DNA of 64,000 nt, taken from contig NZ_JAHTKP010000011.1 in assembly GCF_019192735.1 (NCBI RefSeq), positions 143,789 through 207,788 of the forward strand, written 5' to 3'. The notes beneath the pieces are model-generated. The model ran no database searches. It saw only the letters and a list, made by a program, of their open reading frames with translations, and had not been told where the DNA came from. Made by a program: the position numbers and the translations under genes. The stretch comes from Kitasatospora aureofaciens (GTDB lineage Bacteria; Actinomycetota; Actinomycetes; Streptomycetales; Streptomycetaceae). This document shows positions 1-9,132 of this stretch, piece by piece. Positions within the stretch are counted from its first letter, which is position 1, and every line of letters starts with the position of its first letter.

Positions 1-3000
1 CCGGGCCCTGGGTCATGTCGTCGGTGCCGGGCTTGACCTTGCGCGGCAGCAGACCGGTGGTGCGGCCCTGCTGGATGGCGTCGGGCAGCTCGGCGGCGAC
101 GCCGACGTCGACCACGCAGACCTCGGTGCCGATCTGCTTGGCGAAGGCGTTGACCACCGCTCCCCCGGCCAGGAAGTTGCCGACCATCTGGGCGGTCACT
201 TCCTGCGGCCACGGGGTGACGCCCTGGGCGTGCACGCCGTGGTCACCGGCGAAGATCGCGACGCAGGCGGGCTCCGGGATCGGCGGCGGGCACTTGCGGG
301 ACAGGCCGCACAGCTGGGCGGAGATGATCTCCAGCATGCCGAGCGAGCCGGCCGGCTTGGTCATCCGCTTCTGCCGGTCCCAGGCCTCGCCGAGCGCCTT
401 GGCGTCCAGCGGGCGGATGCCGCGCAGAGTCTCGCCGAGCAGGCTCTGCGGCTCCTCGCCGGGCAGCGCGCGGTTGCCGTACTGCTCCTCGTGGACCACC
501 CAGGACAGCGGGCGCTTCTTCGCCCAGCCCTGCTGCTCCAGCTCGGGCTCGTCCGGGAAGGCGTCCACGAAGCCGACGCACAGGTAGGCGACGACCTCCA
601 GGTGCTCGGGCAGGCCGAGCTCGCGGACCAGCTCCTCGTCGTCGAAGAAGCTCACCCAGCCGACGCCCAGGCCCTCGGCGCGGGCGGCCAGCCAGAGGTT
701 CTCGACCGCCAGGGCGGCCGAGTACGGGGCCATCTGGGGCTGGGTGTGCCGGCCCAGGGTGTGCCGGCCGCCGCGGGTGCGGTCGGCGGTCACCACGATG
801 TTGACCGGGGTGTCGAGGATGGCCTCGATCTTGATTTCCTTGAACTGCTTCGCCCGGCCCTTGGGCAGCGAGTCCGCGTACGCCTCGCGCTGGCGCTCGG
901 CCAGGGCGTGCATCCGGCGGCGGGTCTTCGCCGAGCGGATCACCACGAAGTCCCAGGGCTGGGAGTAGCCGACGCTGGGCGCGGTGTGGGCGGCCTCCAG
1001 GACGCGGATCAGCACCTCGTGCGGGATCGGGTCCGGGCGGAAACCGTTGCGGATGTCGCGGCGCTCGCGGATCACCTGGTGGACGGCCTCGCGGCCGGCC
1101 TCGTCGTAAGCCGGGGCGGCCGGGCCGCGCGGCTCGGCGGGCTCCTCGGCGACGGGCTGCGCCTCGGCGGGCTGCTCGTCCGTGGCCGGCTGCTCCTCCG
1201 TGGCCGGCTGCTCGGCGGGCTGCTCCTCGGCGGACGGCTCGGTCGCGGCGGGCTCCCGGGGGGCCTCGACCGGGGCGGCCTCGGCGGCGGCCTGGGGGTC
1301 GACGGCCGGCTCGGTGACGGCCTCGGCGGGCTCGGGCGCGGGCTCGGCGGTGACCGGCTGCGGCTCGGCCTCGACGGGCTCGGCGACCTCCGGGGTGGCC
1401 TCGGCCTCGGGCACGACGGGCTGCTCAGCGGCGGGCTGCTCGACGGCGGCCTGCTCGACGGCGGCCTGCGGCTGCTCGGCCTCGGGCACGACGGCCTCGG
1501 CGGCCTGCTCGACCGGGGCTTCGGCCGGGGTCTCCACCGGGGCCTCGACCTGGGTCTCGACTGCGGCGGCCTCCTGCGGCTGCTCGGCCTCGGCGGCGAC
1601 GACGGCCTGACCGAACGGCATCTCGCCGGTGCCGGCGGCGGTCTCGGCCACGGCCTGCGGCTCCGTCTGTGGGGCCTCGACGGCCTCCGGCGCAACGGTC
1701 TGCTCGACCGGCTCCGCGGCCTCCACGACCTCGGCAGCCGCGGCCTCGACGACCTCCGCGACCTCGGCCACCGGGACCTCCACCGCCTCGGGCTGAGGCT
1801 GGGGCTCGGCTGCGGCCCCGGCGGGCGCTATGGGAGCGGGCTGCTGCGGGGCGACCTCCTCGGCCACCGGCGCCTGCTCGGTCGCCCCGACCTTGGGCAG
1901 GCCGTGCGGGGTCGGCGCGGCGAGGAAGGCGGAGATCCGGCGGGGCTGCCCGGCGGGCGCGGTGGCCTCGGCCTGCTCGGCCACGGCGGCAGCCTGGGCG
2001 GCCTCCTCGACGACGGGTGCCTCGACGACCGGCTGGACCGGCTCGACGGCGACCGGCTCGACGACCGGGTCGACTGCAACGGCCTGCGGCTCGGCCTCGA
2101 CGACCTCAACGGGGGCGGCGGCCTCGACCACCTCGACGACCTCGATCGCCCCGGCCGTCTCGACGGCCACGACCGGCACACCCTGCTCGACGGGCAGCGG
2201 CACCTGCACACCGCCCGGGATCTCCTGGACGGCCTGGGCGTTCTGAGCCTCCGCCACCACGCCCGGCACCTCCGCGACCGGCACCGCGTCCACGGCCGGC
2301 GGCACGGGCACGACCGGAACGGCCTGCGGCACGGGCGCCGCCACCGGCACCGGGGCCTCGGCCATCGGCGGCCGGCCGACGACCGGGATGCCGTGCGCGG
2401 GCGTGCCCCCGTGCGAGGGACCGCGGTCGGCGAGCGAGCGGACCGGGACCTGGCCGGTCATCAGCGACGGGTCCGGGATCGGCGGACCGGCGTGCAGTGG
2501 GCGGCGCGGCGGCTGAGCGGCCGTCACCGGCTCCTGGATCTGCGGCTGCACGGCGAAGGGCTGCTGCGCCTGGACGGCCGGGTCGGCGCCCGGCACCGGC
2601 GGCTCCACCGGCGGCCAGGACGGCTCCACCGGCATGCCGTCCTGGAGCGGCGCGACCGGCAGCTGTTCGGCCGGGACGGCCACGGCCGGCTCGCCCCAGG
2701 AGCCCTGCGGGCCGGGCATCAGCAGGACGTCGTCCTCGTCGTCGAGCCCGTCCGGCTGGTCGGGCTGGTCAAGAAAGTGGAAAGCCGGGCGCGGAGCACC
2801 CGGGTCGACCGCCCAGCCCTCACCGGGCACACCGTAACCGGGGACACCCTGCGGGTGGCCCTGCGCCGGGATGACGCCGGCGGGCGGCACCGCGCCGGGC
2901 AGGCCGGTCCCCGGCATCGCCGGGTTCGGGATCACGCCGCCGTCGGTCATGACGCCCTGCACGGGTGCGACACCCTGCACGGGTGCGGCGGCCGCGACGC

Positions 3001-3082
3001 CCTCCGGGCCGCCGAGCGGGTCGGGCCCTGCGTGCAGGTGCTCCGGCAGTCCCTCGCCCGGGACGTGGCCGCCATCGGTCAT
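1..3082 (-). CDS. cobT: BluB-CobT fusion with long Pro/Ala/Glu/Val-rich N-terminal region (C-terminus outside window)
   Basis: This gene makes the lower ligand of cobalamin and activates it. From the ATG at 3082-3080 (GGAAGGAG about 8 nt upstream) the frame stays open for 1027 codons to the left edge. Residues 1 to about 655 are low-complexity, dominated by P, A, E, V and Q with repeats such as PVEQ and PAEQ, and should be disordered. Residues about 660-870 form a BluB/nitroreductase-type domain (RERRDIRNGFRPDPIPHE; later GVGWVSFFDD), expected to make 5,6-dimethylbenzimidazole from FMNH2. From about 885 the CobT phosphoribosyltransferase domain starts (KPAGSLGMLE) and runs off the window. The BluB-CobT pairing is a coherent fusion because the product of one domain is the substrate of the next. 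CobL lies 544 bp upstream on the same strand. Confidence 0.88.
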   Translation of the reverse strand, partial: MTDGGHVPGEGLPEHLHAGPDPLGGPEGVAAAAPVQGVAPVQGVMTDGGVIPNPAMPGTGLPGAVPPAGVIPAQGHPQGVPGYGVPGEGWAVDPGAPRPAFHFLDQPDQPDGLDDEDDVLLMPGPQGSWGEPAVAVPAEQLPVAPLQDGMPVEPSWPPVEPPVPGADPAVQAQQPFAVQPQIQEPVTAAQPPRRPLHAGPPIPDPSLMTGQVPVRSLADRGPSHGGTPAHGIPVVGRPPMAEAPVPVAAPVPQAVPVVPVPPAVDAVPVAEVPGVVAEAQNAQAVQEIPGGVQVPLPVEQGVPVVAVETAGAIEVVEVVEAAAPVEVVEAEPQAVAVDPVVEPVAVEPVQPVVEAPVVEEAAQAAAVAEQAEATAPAGQPRRISAFLAAPTPHGLPKVGATEQAPVAEEVAPQQPAPIAPAGAAAEPQPQPEAVEVPVAEVAEVVEAAAAEVVEAAEPVEQTVAPEAVEAPQTEPQAVAETAAGTGEMPFGQAVVAAEAEQPQEAAAVETQVEAPVETPAEAPVEQAAEAVVPEAEQPQAAVEQAAVEQPAAEQPVVPEAEATPEVAEPVEAEPQPVTAEPAPEPAEAVTEPAVDPQAAAEAAPVEAPREPAATEPSAEEQPAEQPATEEQPATDEQPAEAQPVAEEPAEPRGPAAPAYDEAGREAVHQVIRERRDIRNGFRPDPIPHEVLIRVLEAAHTAPSVGYSQPWDFVVIRSAKTRRRMHALAERQREAYADSLPKGRAKQFKEIKIEAILDTPVNIVVTADRTRGGRHTLGRHTQPQMAPYSAALAVENLWLAARAEGLGVGWVSFFDDEELVRELGLPEHLEVVAYLCVGFVDAFPDEPELEQQGWAKKRPLSWVVHEEQYGNRALPGEEPQSLLGETLRGIRPLDAKALGEAWDRQKRMTKPAGSLGMLEIISAQLCGLSRKCPPPIPEPACVAIFAGDHGVHAQGVTPWPQEVTAQMVGNFLAGGAVVNAFAKQIGTEVCVVDVGVAAELPDAIQQGRTTGLLPRKVKPGTDDMTQGP

Positions 3083-3626
3083 TGTCAAAGCTCCTTCCAG
3101 GCCGCTGCCGCGCCCTTGGCGACACGATCACCGACCGCAGCGCCCATCCGCAGGGCCGGGCCAGCACCGACCCGCCCCTCAACCACATACGGCCGCCGCG
3201 CCGAGGCGCTGCGGCCAAAGTCCTTCCGGCGCGCTGCGGCACCCCGGTCCGCGCGCCTCCCCTGCGGGGCGGCGCGCCATCTGAAACAACGACAACCCGG
3301 GGCGACCGGCACCACCGCACCGGACCCTACGGCATTCTCCAGGTCCGGCACGCGGCCCGTCGAATTGCCCACACTCCGAGCCGGCCCTGGGGGCACCTCC
3401 CGGCCGCCAGGCTGGGGGAGTTGCGCCGCGTCAAAAGGTGACAAACCGACCGGATCGGGCTGGTCACCGACCACCGCGGCCGCCCAGGACGCCACACTAC
3501 CGGCCCGGCGTCGTCACCTCTCGAATCAGTGTCCGGATGCGACCTGGATCACCGCCCGGGCCCGCCGCGATCGTCACCGGGACCCCACCGGCGGCACCGG
3601 TCGGGCCCAGGACGCGCCCCGGGCCT
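3083..3626. other. Intergenic region between cobL and bluB-cobT
   Basis: No open frame here resembles a known family. The stretch 3385-3421 contains two copies of CTGGGGG around a CTCCC...GGGAG inverted repeat, the form of a short repeat often seen between Streptomyces genes. I looked for a cobalamin riboswitch on the minus strand ahead of bluB-cobT and did not recognise one. The minus-strand promoter of bluB-cobT and the 3' end of the cobL transcript should lie here. Confidence 0.4.
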
Positions 3627-4886
3627 TCACACGATCTGCTCACCCCAGAGCAGCAGCGCGCCCGGCTCGCCCGCCCCGAGCTCCAGCCCGCCGCCGTCGG
3701 CGCCGCGCAGCGGGGTGGCATGCAGCAGCGCGCCGTCCGCCCGGTAGCCGGCCTCGGTGATGGCCCGGCGGATCTCCTCCGCCTCGGCGAAGGTCCGGGG
3801 CACCGCCACGAACCGCTCGGGCCTGCGGGCCAGCACCGCGCGCACCACGTCCAGTTCGCCCGACTCGACCACCGCCGCGTCCGGCTCGGGCAGCCCGCCC
3901 AGCACCTCGGGGCCGCGGCCGTGCACGGTCTCCACCTCGACGCCGTACCGGCGGGCGTTGACGGCCAGCCGGGCGCAGGCCGAGCGGGACGCCTCGACGG
4001 CGACCACGGCGGCGCCGAACCGGGCCGCCTCCACCGCGAGGGCGCCGCTGCCCGCGCCGACCGACCAGACCAGGTCCCCGGGACGTGCACCCAGACGGGC
4101 CAGCACCAGGGCGCGCACGTGCGCGGGCAGCGCTACCGATGCGCCCGGCTCGTCCGTGCGCCGGGCGCCCGCGTAGGCGTCGCCGGGGAGCGCCCAGCCG
4201 CGTTCCGCGCCGGGGAAGCCCACCGGGCGCCCCGCGAGCCAGCCGGCCGCCTCGTCCGCCGCCCCGGCCGGGGCGGCGCCGCTGTTGCCGCCGATCACCA
4301 GCACCACGTTGGGGTCGCGCCAGGTGTGATCGGCGATCCGGTCGGAGGTGAGGACGGTGACGTCCTCGTCGGGGGTGCCGAGGGCCTCGCAGACGACGAA
4401 GGTGCGGTGCACCCCGCGCAGCATGAGGGCGAGTTCGCCCGGCCCGGCGCCGGGGGCGGTGAGCACCGCGACCTTGGGATGGGCCCGGCAGATGTTGGCC
4501 GCGCGGCGCAGCCGTCCGCCGTGGGCGCTGACCACCTGGGCGTCCTCCCAGGGCATGCCCGCCCGGGCGAAGGCGGCGGCGACGGAGGAGACGGCGGGCA
4601 GGACTTCGAGTTCGAGGCCGTACTCGGGACGGCGCAGGGCGCGGACGACGCCGAAGAAGCCCGGGTCGCCCTCGGCGACCACGACGGCGGCGCCGCGGTG
4701 CTCGGCGATCGTGCGGGCGGCCTGCTGGATGTTGCCGAGCGCGATCCGCTCGGCGGCGGGCGGCACCGGGAGGGCGCCCAGCTGGTAGGGGGCGCCGGCC
4801 ACCAGGGTCGCCGCGGCGAGGGCCGCACCGGCGGCCTCGGTCAGCGGCGTGCCGTCCCACCCGATGACCGTGATCCGGTCAGCCAT
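3627..4886 (-). CDS. cobL: Precorrin-6Y C5,15-methyltransferase (decarboxylating), CbiE-CbiT fusion
   Basis: A 419-residue bifunctional corrin-ring methyltransferase of cobalamin synthesis. The N-terminal half begins ITVIGWDG and has the tetrapyrrole-methylase (CbiE) pattern, including VAEGDPGFFG. The C-terminal half is a class I SAM methyltransferase (CbiT) with the nucleotide-binding loop WSVGAGSGALAVE; it methylates C15 and decarboxylates the C12 acetate. The length fits two-domain CobL proteins. The start is the ATG at 4886 with GGGAGA about 10 nt upstream. A longer open frame reaches 5162, but that extension reads as leader and lacks conserved sequence. The gene lies upstream of bluB-cobT on the same strand, which supports a small cobalamin locus. 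Confidence 0.9.
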   Translation of the reverse strand: MADRITVIGWDGTPLTEAAGAALAAATLVAGAPYQLGALPVPPAAERIALGNIQQAARTIAEHRGAAVVVAEGDPGFFGVVRALRRPEYGLELEVLPAVSSVAAAFARAGMPWEDAQVVSAHGGRLRRAANICRAHPKVAVLTAPGAGPGELALMLRGVHRTFVVCEALGTPDEDVTVLTSDRIADHTWRDPNVVLVIGGNSGAAPAGAADEAAGWLAGRPVGFPGAERGWALPGDAYAGARRTDEPGASVALPAHVRALVLARLGARPGDLVWSVGAGSGALAVEAARFGAAVVAVEASRSACARLAVNARRYGVEVETVHGRGPEVLGGLPEPDAAVVESGELDVVRAVLARRPERFVAVPRTFAEAEEIRRAITEAGYRADGALLHATPLRGADGGGLELGAGEPGALLLWGEQIV

Positions 4887-4906
4887 CTGCGGCCGTTCTC
4901 CCTCGA

Positions 4907-4961
4907 CTCGGTGCGCGCTCGACAAAAGGTGCGCGCTCGACTCGGTGCGCGCGTCGGTGCG
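4907..4961. repeat. Three short tandem repeats before cobL
   Basis: Three imperfect direct copies of GGTGCGCGCTCGAC-like sequence occur at about 4907-4923, 4924-4941 and 4942-4961, immediately upstream of the cobL start. They could be regulator half-sites or simple slippage products. I cannot assign a factor. Confidence 0.5.
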
Positions 4962-5074
4962 CCGACAAACCGCGCCGGAGTACGGCGCCGGACAGAGGCT
5001 ACCGGGTGTGATCCCATCGGTGCCGACATCTCGTACACCTGTCCGTGAAGGGTGGGAGACGAATGCGGGCGAAG

Positions 5075-5710
5075 TCAGTCGCGCAGTACGTAGCGGTGGT
5101 CGCCGTGCCGGCCGAGGTGATGCGGCTCCGGGGCCTCCAGGTCCTCGGGGAGGAGGCTCCACAGGATGACGTCACTGCGGCTCTCTTCCACCACCTCGCC
5201 GGATTCCCCCCTGACTATCCACGCGCTGCGCAGCACGCCCTCGCTGATGCCGCCGATCTTCTGGGCGACCTGCTGGCCGGAGGTGTTCCCGGCGGCGGTG
5301 CGCATCTCCAGCCGCAGGAAGTCGCGGTCCTCGAACAGCCACTGGGCGACCCCGAGGACGGCCTCCGGCGCGTAGCCCTCGCCGCGCGCCCAGGCGGCGG
5401 TGACGTAGGCGATCTCGGTGGAGCGCAGCCGCCAGTCGGTGTTGCGCAGCTCGACCAGGCCGACCAGGCGCTGGGTGAGGTGCTCGGTGACGGCGAGGAC
5501 GATGCCGCGCCCGGCGGCCCGGTGGGCGGGGGCCAGGGCGCGGGCGAGTTCGGCCGCGTACTCCTCGGTGAAGGGGTGCGGGAGGTCCGTCCAGGCCAGC
5601 ACGAGGTCGTCGGCCATCATCGCGGCCAGGCCGGACGCGTCGTCCTCCGCAAGGGGTCGCAGCAGCAGCCGCTCGGTGCTGATGGCGGTCTCGGGGAAGC
5701 TCGCTGCCAT
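5075..5710 (-). CDS. GNAT-family N-acetyltransferase (RimJ/RimL type)
   Basis: A 211-residue GNAT protein. It opens with the typical ISTERLLLRPLAEDD strand of RimJ/RimL-like acetyltransferases. It continues with VGLVELRNTDWRLRSTEIAYV (split here as beta 4 of the fold) and the acetyl-CoA-binding stretch ARGEGYAPEAVLGV, followed by FLRLEMRTAAGN. These features support acetyl-CoA-dependent N-acetylation of a small molecule or protein N-terminus; the substrate cannot be told. The ATG at 5710 is used. The gene stands alone between cobL and the metNIQ operon, all on the minus strand. Confidence 0.8.
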   Translation of the reverse strand: MAASFPETAISTERLLLRPLAEDDASGLAAMMADDLVLAWTDLPHPFTEEYAAELARALAPAHRAAGRGIVLAVTEHLTQRLVGLVELRNTDWRLRSTEIAYVTAAWARGEGYAPEAVLGVAQWLFEDRDFLRLEMRTAAGNTSGQQVAQKIGGISEGVLRSAWIVRGESGEVVEESRSDVILWSLLPEDLEAPEPHHLGRHGDHRYVLRD

Positions 5711-5841
5711 GCCGTCTCTCCTCGCCGGGTCGTGAACACAACACCGTACGCCTGCGCCGCGCGCTGGGTATCACGCGGTGCGCCGCCCGCACGACGGTAC
5801 GTCAGAACGCCGTCGGCCAGGGCGTCACTGGTGCATACTGC

Positions 5842-5882
5842 CCGACCGGGCCCGCGCCGAGGTGCGGCGGGGGCCCGGTCGG
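5842..5882 (-). terminator. Hairpin terminator downstream of metQ
   Basis: CCGACCGGGCCC at 5842-5853 pairs perfectly with GGGCCCGGTCGG at 5871-5882. It lies 27 bp past the metQ stop on the minus strand. There is no clear U tract, as is common in Streptomyces. Confidence 0.7.
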
Positions 5883-5909
5883 AGGTCAGGGCGCGGATCG
5901 GATCGCGGC

Positions 5910-6737
5910 TCAGAAGGCCGGGACGACCGAGCCCTTGAAGGTGTCGTCGATGTACTTCTTGACCTCGTCGGAGTGCAGCAGCTCGGCGAGCTTCTTGACC
6001 CGCGGGTCGTTCTCCTTGCCCTTCTTGACGGCGAGGATGTTGGCGTACGGGTTGCCCTCGGCCTTCTCCAGGACGAGCGCGTCGGTGGCCGGCTTCAGGC
6101 CGGAGTCGAGCGCGTAGTTGCCGTTGATGACGGCGGCGTCGAGGTCGGCGACGGAGCGGGGCAGCTGGGCGGCCTCCAGCTCCTTCCACTTGAGGTTCTT
6201 CGGGTTGCCGGTGATGTCGGCCGGGGTGGCGGCGGTGCCGGCGCCGTCCTTGAGCGTGATGAGCTTGTTGTCGGCGAGCAGCTTGAGCGCGCGGCCCTCG
6301 TTGGTGGCGTCGTTGGGCAGGCCGATGGTGGCGCCGTCCGGCAGGTCGGTGATCGCCTTGACCTTCTTGGAGTAGACGCCCAGCGGCTCCAGGTGCACGG
6401 GCTCGACCGAGACGAGGTCGGTGCCGTGCTTCTTGTTGAAGTCCTCCAGGTACGGGACGTGCTGGAAGTAGTTGGCGTCGGCCGAACCGTCCTGCACCGC
6501 CGTGTTGGGGGTCACGTAGTCGGTGACCTCCTTGATGTCGAGCTTGAGGCCGGCCTTGTCCGCGAGGTTGTCCTTGACGAACTTGAGGATCTGCCCGTGC
6601 GGGGTGGGGCTGGCGACGACGGTCAGCGGCGCGTTCGGGTCCGAGGAGCCCGAGGAGCCGGAGCTGCCGCAGGCGGCGAGCGAGAGGGCGACGCCGGCGG
6701 TGGCGAGGACGCTGGTGAACTTCAGGGCGTTGCGCAC
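5910..6737 (-). CDS. metQ: Methionine ABC transporter substrate-binding lipoprotein (NlpA/MetQ family)
   Basis: A 275-residue lipoprotein that captures methionine outside the cell for the MetNI importer. It has a signal peptide ending in the lipobox LAAC (Cys23), then a Gly/Ser linker. The NlpA-family start is visible: LTVVASPTPHGQILKFV, then LKLDIKEVTDYV and DANYFQHVPYLEDFN. The sequence IGLPNDATNEGRAL is a recognised ligand-site segment of MetQ proteins. It is the last gene of metN-metI-metQ on the minus strand and starts 57 bp after the metI stop. The substrate could be D- or L-methionine or a related sulfur compound. Confidence 0.93.
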   Translation of the reverse strand: MRNALKFTSVLATAGVALSLAACGSSGSSGSSDPNAPLTVVASPTPHGQILKFVKDNLADKAGLKLDIKEVTDYVTPNTAVQDGSADANYFQHVPYLEDFNKKHGTDLVSVEPVHLEPLGVYSKKVKAITDLPDGATIGLPNDATNEGRALKLLADNKLITLKDGAGTAATPADITGNPKNLKWKELEAAQLPRSVADLDAAVINGNYALDSGLKPATDALVLEKAEGNPYANILAVKKGKENDPRVKKLAELLHSDEVKKYIDDTFKGSVVPAF

Positions 6738-6794
6738 GAAAAGTGCCTTTCTGCGTGATACGGGGAGCCGCGGCCGGAGTCGGGCGCGGGAGGT

Positions 6795-7532
6795 CTAGGA
6801 GGCGACGACGTCCTCGTCGGGGGTGGCCGGGCCGGCCGGGGTGCGGCCGAGCAGGCGGGTCCGGCCGCCGGTGCGGCCGCGGTTGGCGAGGCTTCGGACG
6901 GCGAAGTCGCCGAGCAGCTGGACGGCGGTGACGATGATCACCAGCTCCGCGACGATGACCCACATGAAGGCGGTCTCGAAGCGCTGGTAGCCGTAGTTGA
7001 CGGCGAGGGTGCCGAGGCCGCCGCCGCCGACGGTGCCGGCCATCGCGGAGTAGCTGACCAGCGTGATGATCGTGGTGGTCACCGAGGCCGCCAGGCCCGG
7101 CAGTGCCTCGGGGAGCAGCGTCTTGCGGACGATCGTCCAGGTGCTGCCGCCCATCGACTGGACGGCTTCGACGAGGCCGCGGTCGACCTCGCGGACGGAG
7201 GTCTCGACCAGGCGCGCGAAGAACGGGATGGCGCCGATGGTGAGCGGCACGGTCGCCGCCTGCCAGCCGATCGACGTGCCGACCAGCCAGCGGGTGAAGG
7301 AGATCAGCGCGATCATCAGGATGATGAACGGCACCGAGCGGGCGATGTTCACCACGAAGCCGATGGCCTTGTTGACGGCCCGGTTGGCCAGCAGGCCGCC
7401 CTTGTCGGTCAGCACCAGCAGGACGCCCAGCGGCAGGCCGAGCAGCACGGTGACGGCCGCGGACACGCCGACCATCTGGAAGGTCTCCTGCGTGGCCGGC
7501 CACATCAGGGCCTGCATCTGGTCCCAGGTCAT
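6795..7532 (-). CDS. metI: Methionine ABC transporter permease
   Basis: A 245-residue permease of the BPD-transport-inner-membrane type, with about five to six hydrophobic segments. It has the MetI-like coupling region EAVQSMGGSTWTIVRKTLLPEALPG, whose EA...G...P pattern contacts the ATPase. The start MTWDQMQ at 7532 overlaps the metN stop by 4 nt (ATGA), so the two are translationally coupled. It forms the membrane channel of the MetNIQ importer. The open frame continues upstream to 8624 but that part is only the shadow of metN. Confidence 0.93.
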   Translation of the reverse strand: MTWDQMQALMWPATQETFQMVGVSAAVTVLLGLPLGVLLVLTDKGGLLANRAVNKAIGFVVNIARSVPFIILMIALISFTRWLVGTSIGWQAATVPLTIGAIPFFARLVETSVREVDRGLVEAVQSMGGSTWTIVRKTLLPEALPGLAASVTTTIITLVSYSAMAGTVGGGGLGTLAVNYGYQRFETAFMWVIVAELVIIVTAVQLLGDFAVRSLANRGRTGGRTRLLGRTPAGPATPDEDVVAS

Positions 7533-8554
7533 GCCAACGCTCCGTCCGCCGCGCCCAGTACGTCCACCTGCAGGCCCTGTTCGCGCAGGTAGCCGATCGG
7601 CACCACGTTGTCCTGGTGGGCGCCGGACAGCTCGACCCGCATCCGGCCGACCATCCGGCCGGCGATGGTCTCCACCGCGGCGCCCAGGATGTTGATGTCG
7701 ATCTGGTAGGTGCGGGCGAGCTGGGAGACGAACGGCTGGGCCGAGGTGTCGCCCTGGAAGGTGATCTCCAGCACGGTCGACCCGGCGTGGCCGGTGCCGA
7801 ACTCGCTCAGCGGGAACAGCTCGCGGGCCAGCTCCGAACCGGGCTTGGCGAGCAGGTCGGTCAGCTCGCCGGACTCGACCACCCGGCCGCCGCGCATCAG
7901 GGCGGCGGAGTCGCAGACGGACTTGATGACGTCCATCTCGTGGGTGATCAGCAGGACGGTCAGGCCGAGCTGCTGGTTGAGGTCGCGCAGCAGCCTGAGG
8001 ATCGAGCGGGTGGTCTCCGGGTCGAGCGCCGAGGTGGCCTCGTCGGAGAGCAGCACCTTCGGATCGCCGGCCAGCGCGCGGGCGATGCCGACGCGCTGCT
8101 TCTGGCCGCCGGAGAGCTGGTTGGGGTAGCTGCGGGCCTTGTCGCCGAGGCCGACCAGGTCGAGCAGCTCGGCGGCCCTGCGGCGGCGCTCGGTGCGGTC
8201 CAGGCCGATGATCTCCAGCGGGAGTTCGACGTTCTGCTGCACCGTCCGTGAGGAGAGCAGGTTGAAGTGCTGGAAGACCATGCCGATCCGGCGCCGGGCC
8301 TCGCGCAGTTCCTTGCCGGCCCGGTTCTCGCCGCCGGACAGCGCGGTCAGCTCGACCCCGTCCACGGTGACGGTGCCGGAGGTCGGACGCTCCAGCATGT
8401 TCACGCAGCGGATGAGGGTGGACTTGCCGGCGCCGCTGGTGCCGACGACTCCGTAGACCTCGCCCGGGCGGACGTGCAGGTCGACGCCGGCGAGGGCGGT
8501 CACCTCGCGGCCTCGGGAGCGGTAGACCTTCGTGAGGTCCGTGGTGGTGATCAC
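7529..8554 (-). CDS. metN: Methionine ABC transporter ATP-binding protein
   Basis: A 341-residue ABC ATPase that drives MetI. Walker A is GTSGAGKST, the signature is LSGGQKQRVGIARAL, Walker B is VLLSDEATSALDP, and the switch histidine is in LITHEMDV. After about residue 240 comes the C-terminal ACT-like regulatory domain typical of MetN (VLEITFQGDTSAQPFVSQL), which in E. coli binds methionine and inhibits transport. The start is a GTG at 8554 preceded by GGAAG. Metabolic regulation is probable, but no S-box was recognised in the long leader. Confidence 0.93.
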   Translation of the reverse strand: MITTTDLTKVYRSRGREVTALAGVDLHVRPGEVYGVVGTSGAGKSTLIRCVNMLERPTSGTVTVDGVELTALSGGENRAGKELREARRRIGMVFQHFNLLSSRTVQQNVELPLEIIGLDRTERRRRAAELLDLVGLGDKARSYPNQLSGGQKQRVGIARALAGDPKVLLSDEATSALDPETTRSILRLLRDLNQQLGLTVLLITHEMDVIKSVCDSAALMRGGRVVESGELTDLLAKPGSELARELFPLSEFGTGHAGSTVLEITFQGDTSAQPFVSQLARTYQIDINILGAAVETIAGRMVGRMRVELSGAHQDNVVPIGYLREQGLQVDVLGAADGALA

Positions 8555-9132
8555 AGCTGCTTCCGTGGGTCAGGGGCGGGCGGCGCGTCGACCGCCCGAC
8601 CGGGTTGCGGTCGGCGGCGTCCACGGCGCTTCGCCAGGGGGATCCGGACCTGCCACCCCTTGATCGTGGCCGCTGGACGGCGGGGCCGCGCGACGGCGTG
8701 GCCCTTACGAGTCATCGGCTACGGGTCATCGGCACCCGCGGGTGTGCGGGCAGGCGAAAGGAAAAGGAAGGGGTACGGCAGGCTGGGCGCGCTCACACGA
8801 ACGGGAACGGGCGCCGGGGTCTCGCTTCGGGGCGCGAGGAGGGGGACGGTGGCCCTCAGCAGTGACACATTCGACGGCACATGGCACGCTCACCTGCCGG
8901 CAGAGTGCCGGTGGGGGTCCATTTCGTCGTCGCAGTCATGTGAGCCAGTAAATCAGATGGGCCTATTTGTGGCCCAATTATGTGGATGCGATGTCCGCAA
9001 TGCGGACAGTCAACGCCACTACCTGCGGCGATACGGCTCGGCGCCGCCACCGGGGTGTCCGGATGTTGGCGGCGCCGAGGGGGCATGGGCGGGTGCGAAC
9101 AGATCTGAACGGGTGCGAACGGGCGAAAGGGC
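8555..9132. other. Long region upstream of metN; possible leader and short ORF
   Basis: There is no gene I can assign in 578 bp. On the minus strand a 54-codon frame runs from an ATG at 8715 to a TGA at 8551 that overlaps the metN GTG as GTGA; it is Arg/Lys-rich and may be a coupled leader ORF or chance. A 76-codon minus frame (8856-9086) carries one CPHCGHR motif and is unsupported otherwise. Consensus S-box (SAM-I) or SAM-IV riboswitch cores were looked for and not seen. Confidence 0.35.
8992..9008. promoter_or_regulatory. 17-bp perfect palindrome, probable operator
   Basis: TGTCCGCAATGCGGACA has perfect 8-bp arms around one central base. On the minus strand it abuts TTGACT (9013-9008), which could be a -35 element reading toward metN. 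The form suits a dimeric regulator such as an IclR-type protein. The factor is not identified. Confidence 0.55.

Noticed and set aside
3085..3495. 136-codon minus frame between cobL and bluB-cobT
   Set aside because: No recognisable domain, biased composition and no good ribosome binding site.
3083..3626. Cobalamin riboswitch upstream of bluB-cobT
   Set aside because: No B12-box-like core could be read on the minus strand.
230..3760. Very long plus-strand open frame (1176 codons)
   Set aside because: It is antisense to bluB-cobT, whose repetitive GC-rich codons leave the opposite strand open; the translation is Leu/Gly/Arg-biased without any family motif.
8580..8720. Possible S-box (SAM) riboswitch before metN
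   Set aside because: Hairpins are present, but the conserved core sequences of SAM-I or SAM-IV were not found.
8856..9086. 76-codon minus frame with CPHCGHR
   Set aside because: A single CxxC is not enough; composition and context suggest non-coding leader.
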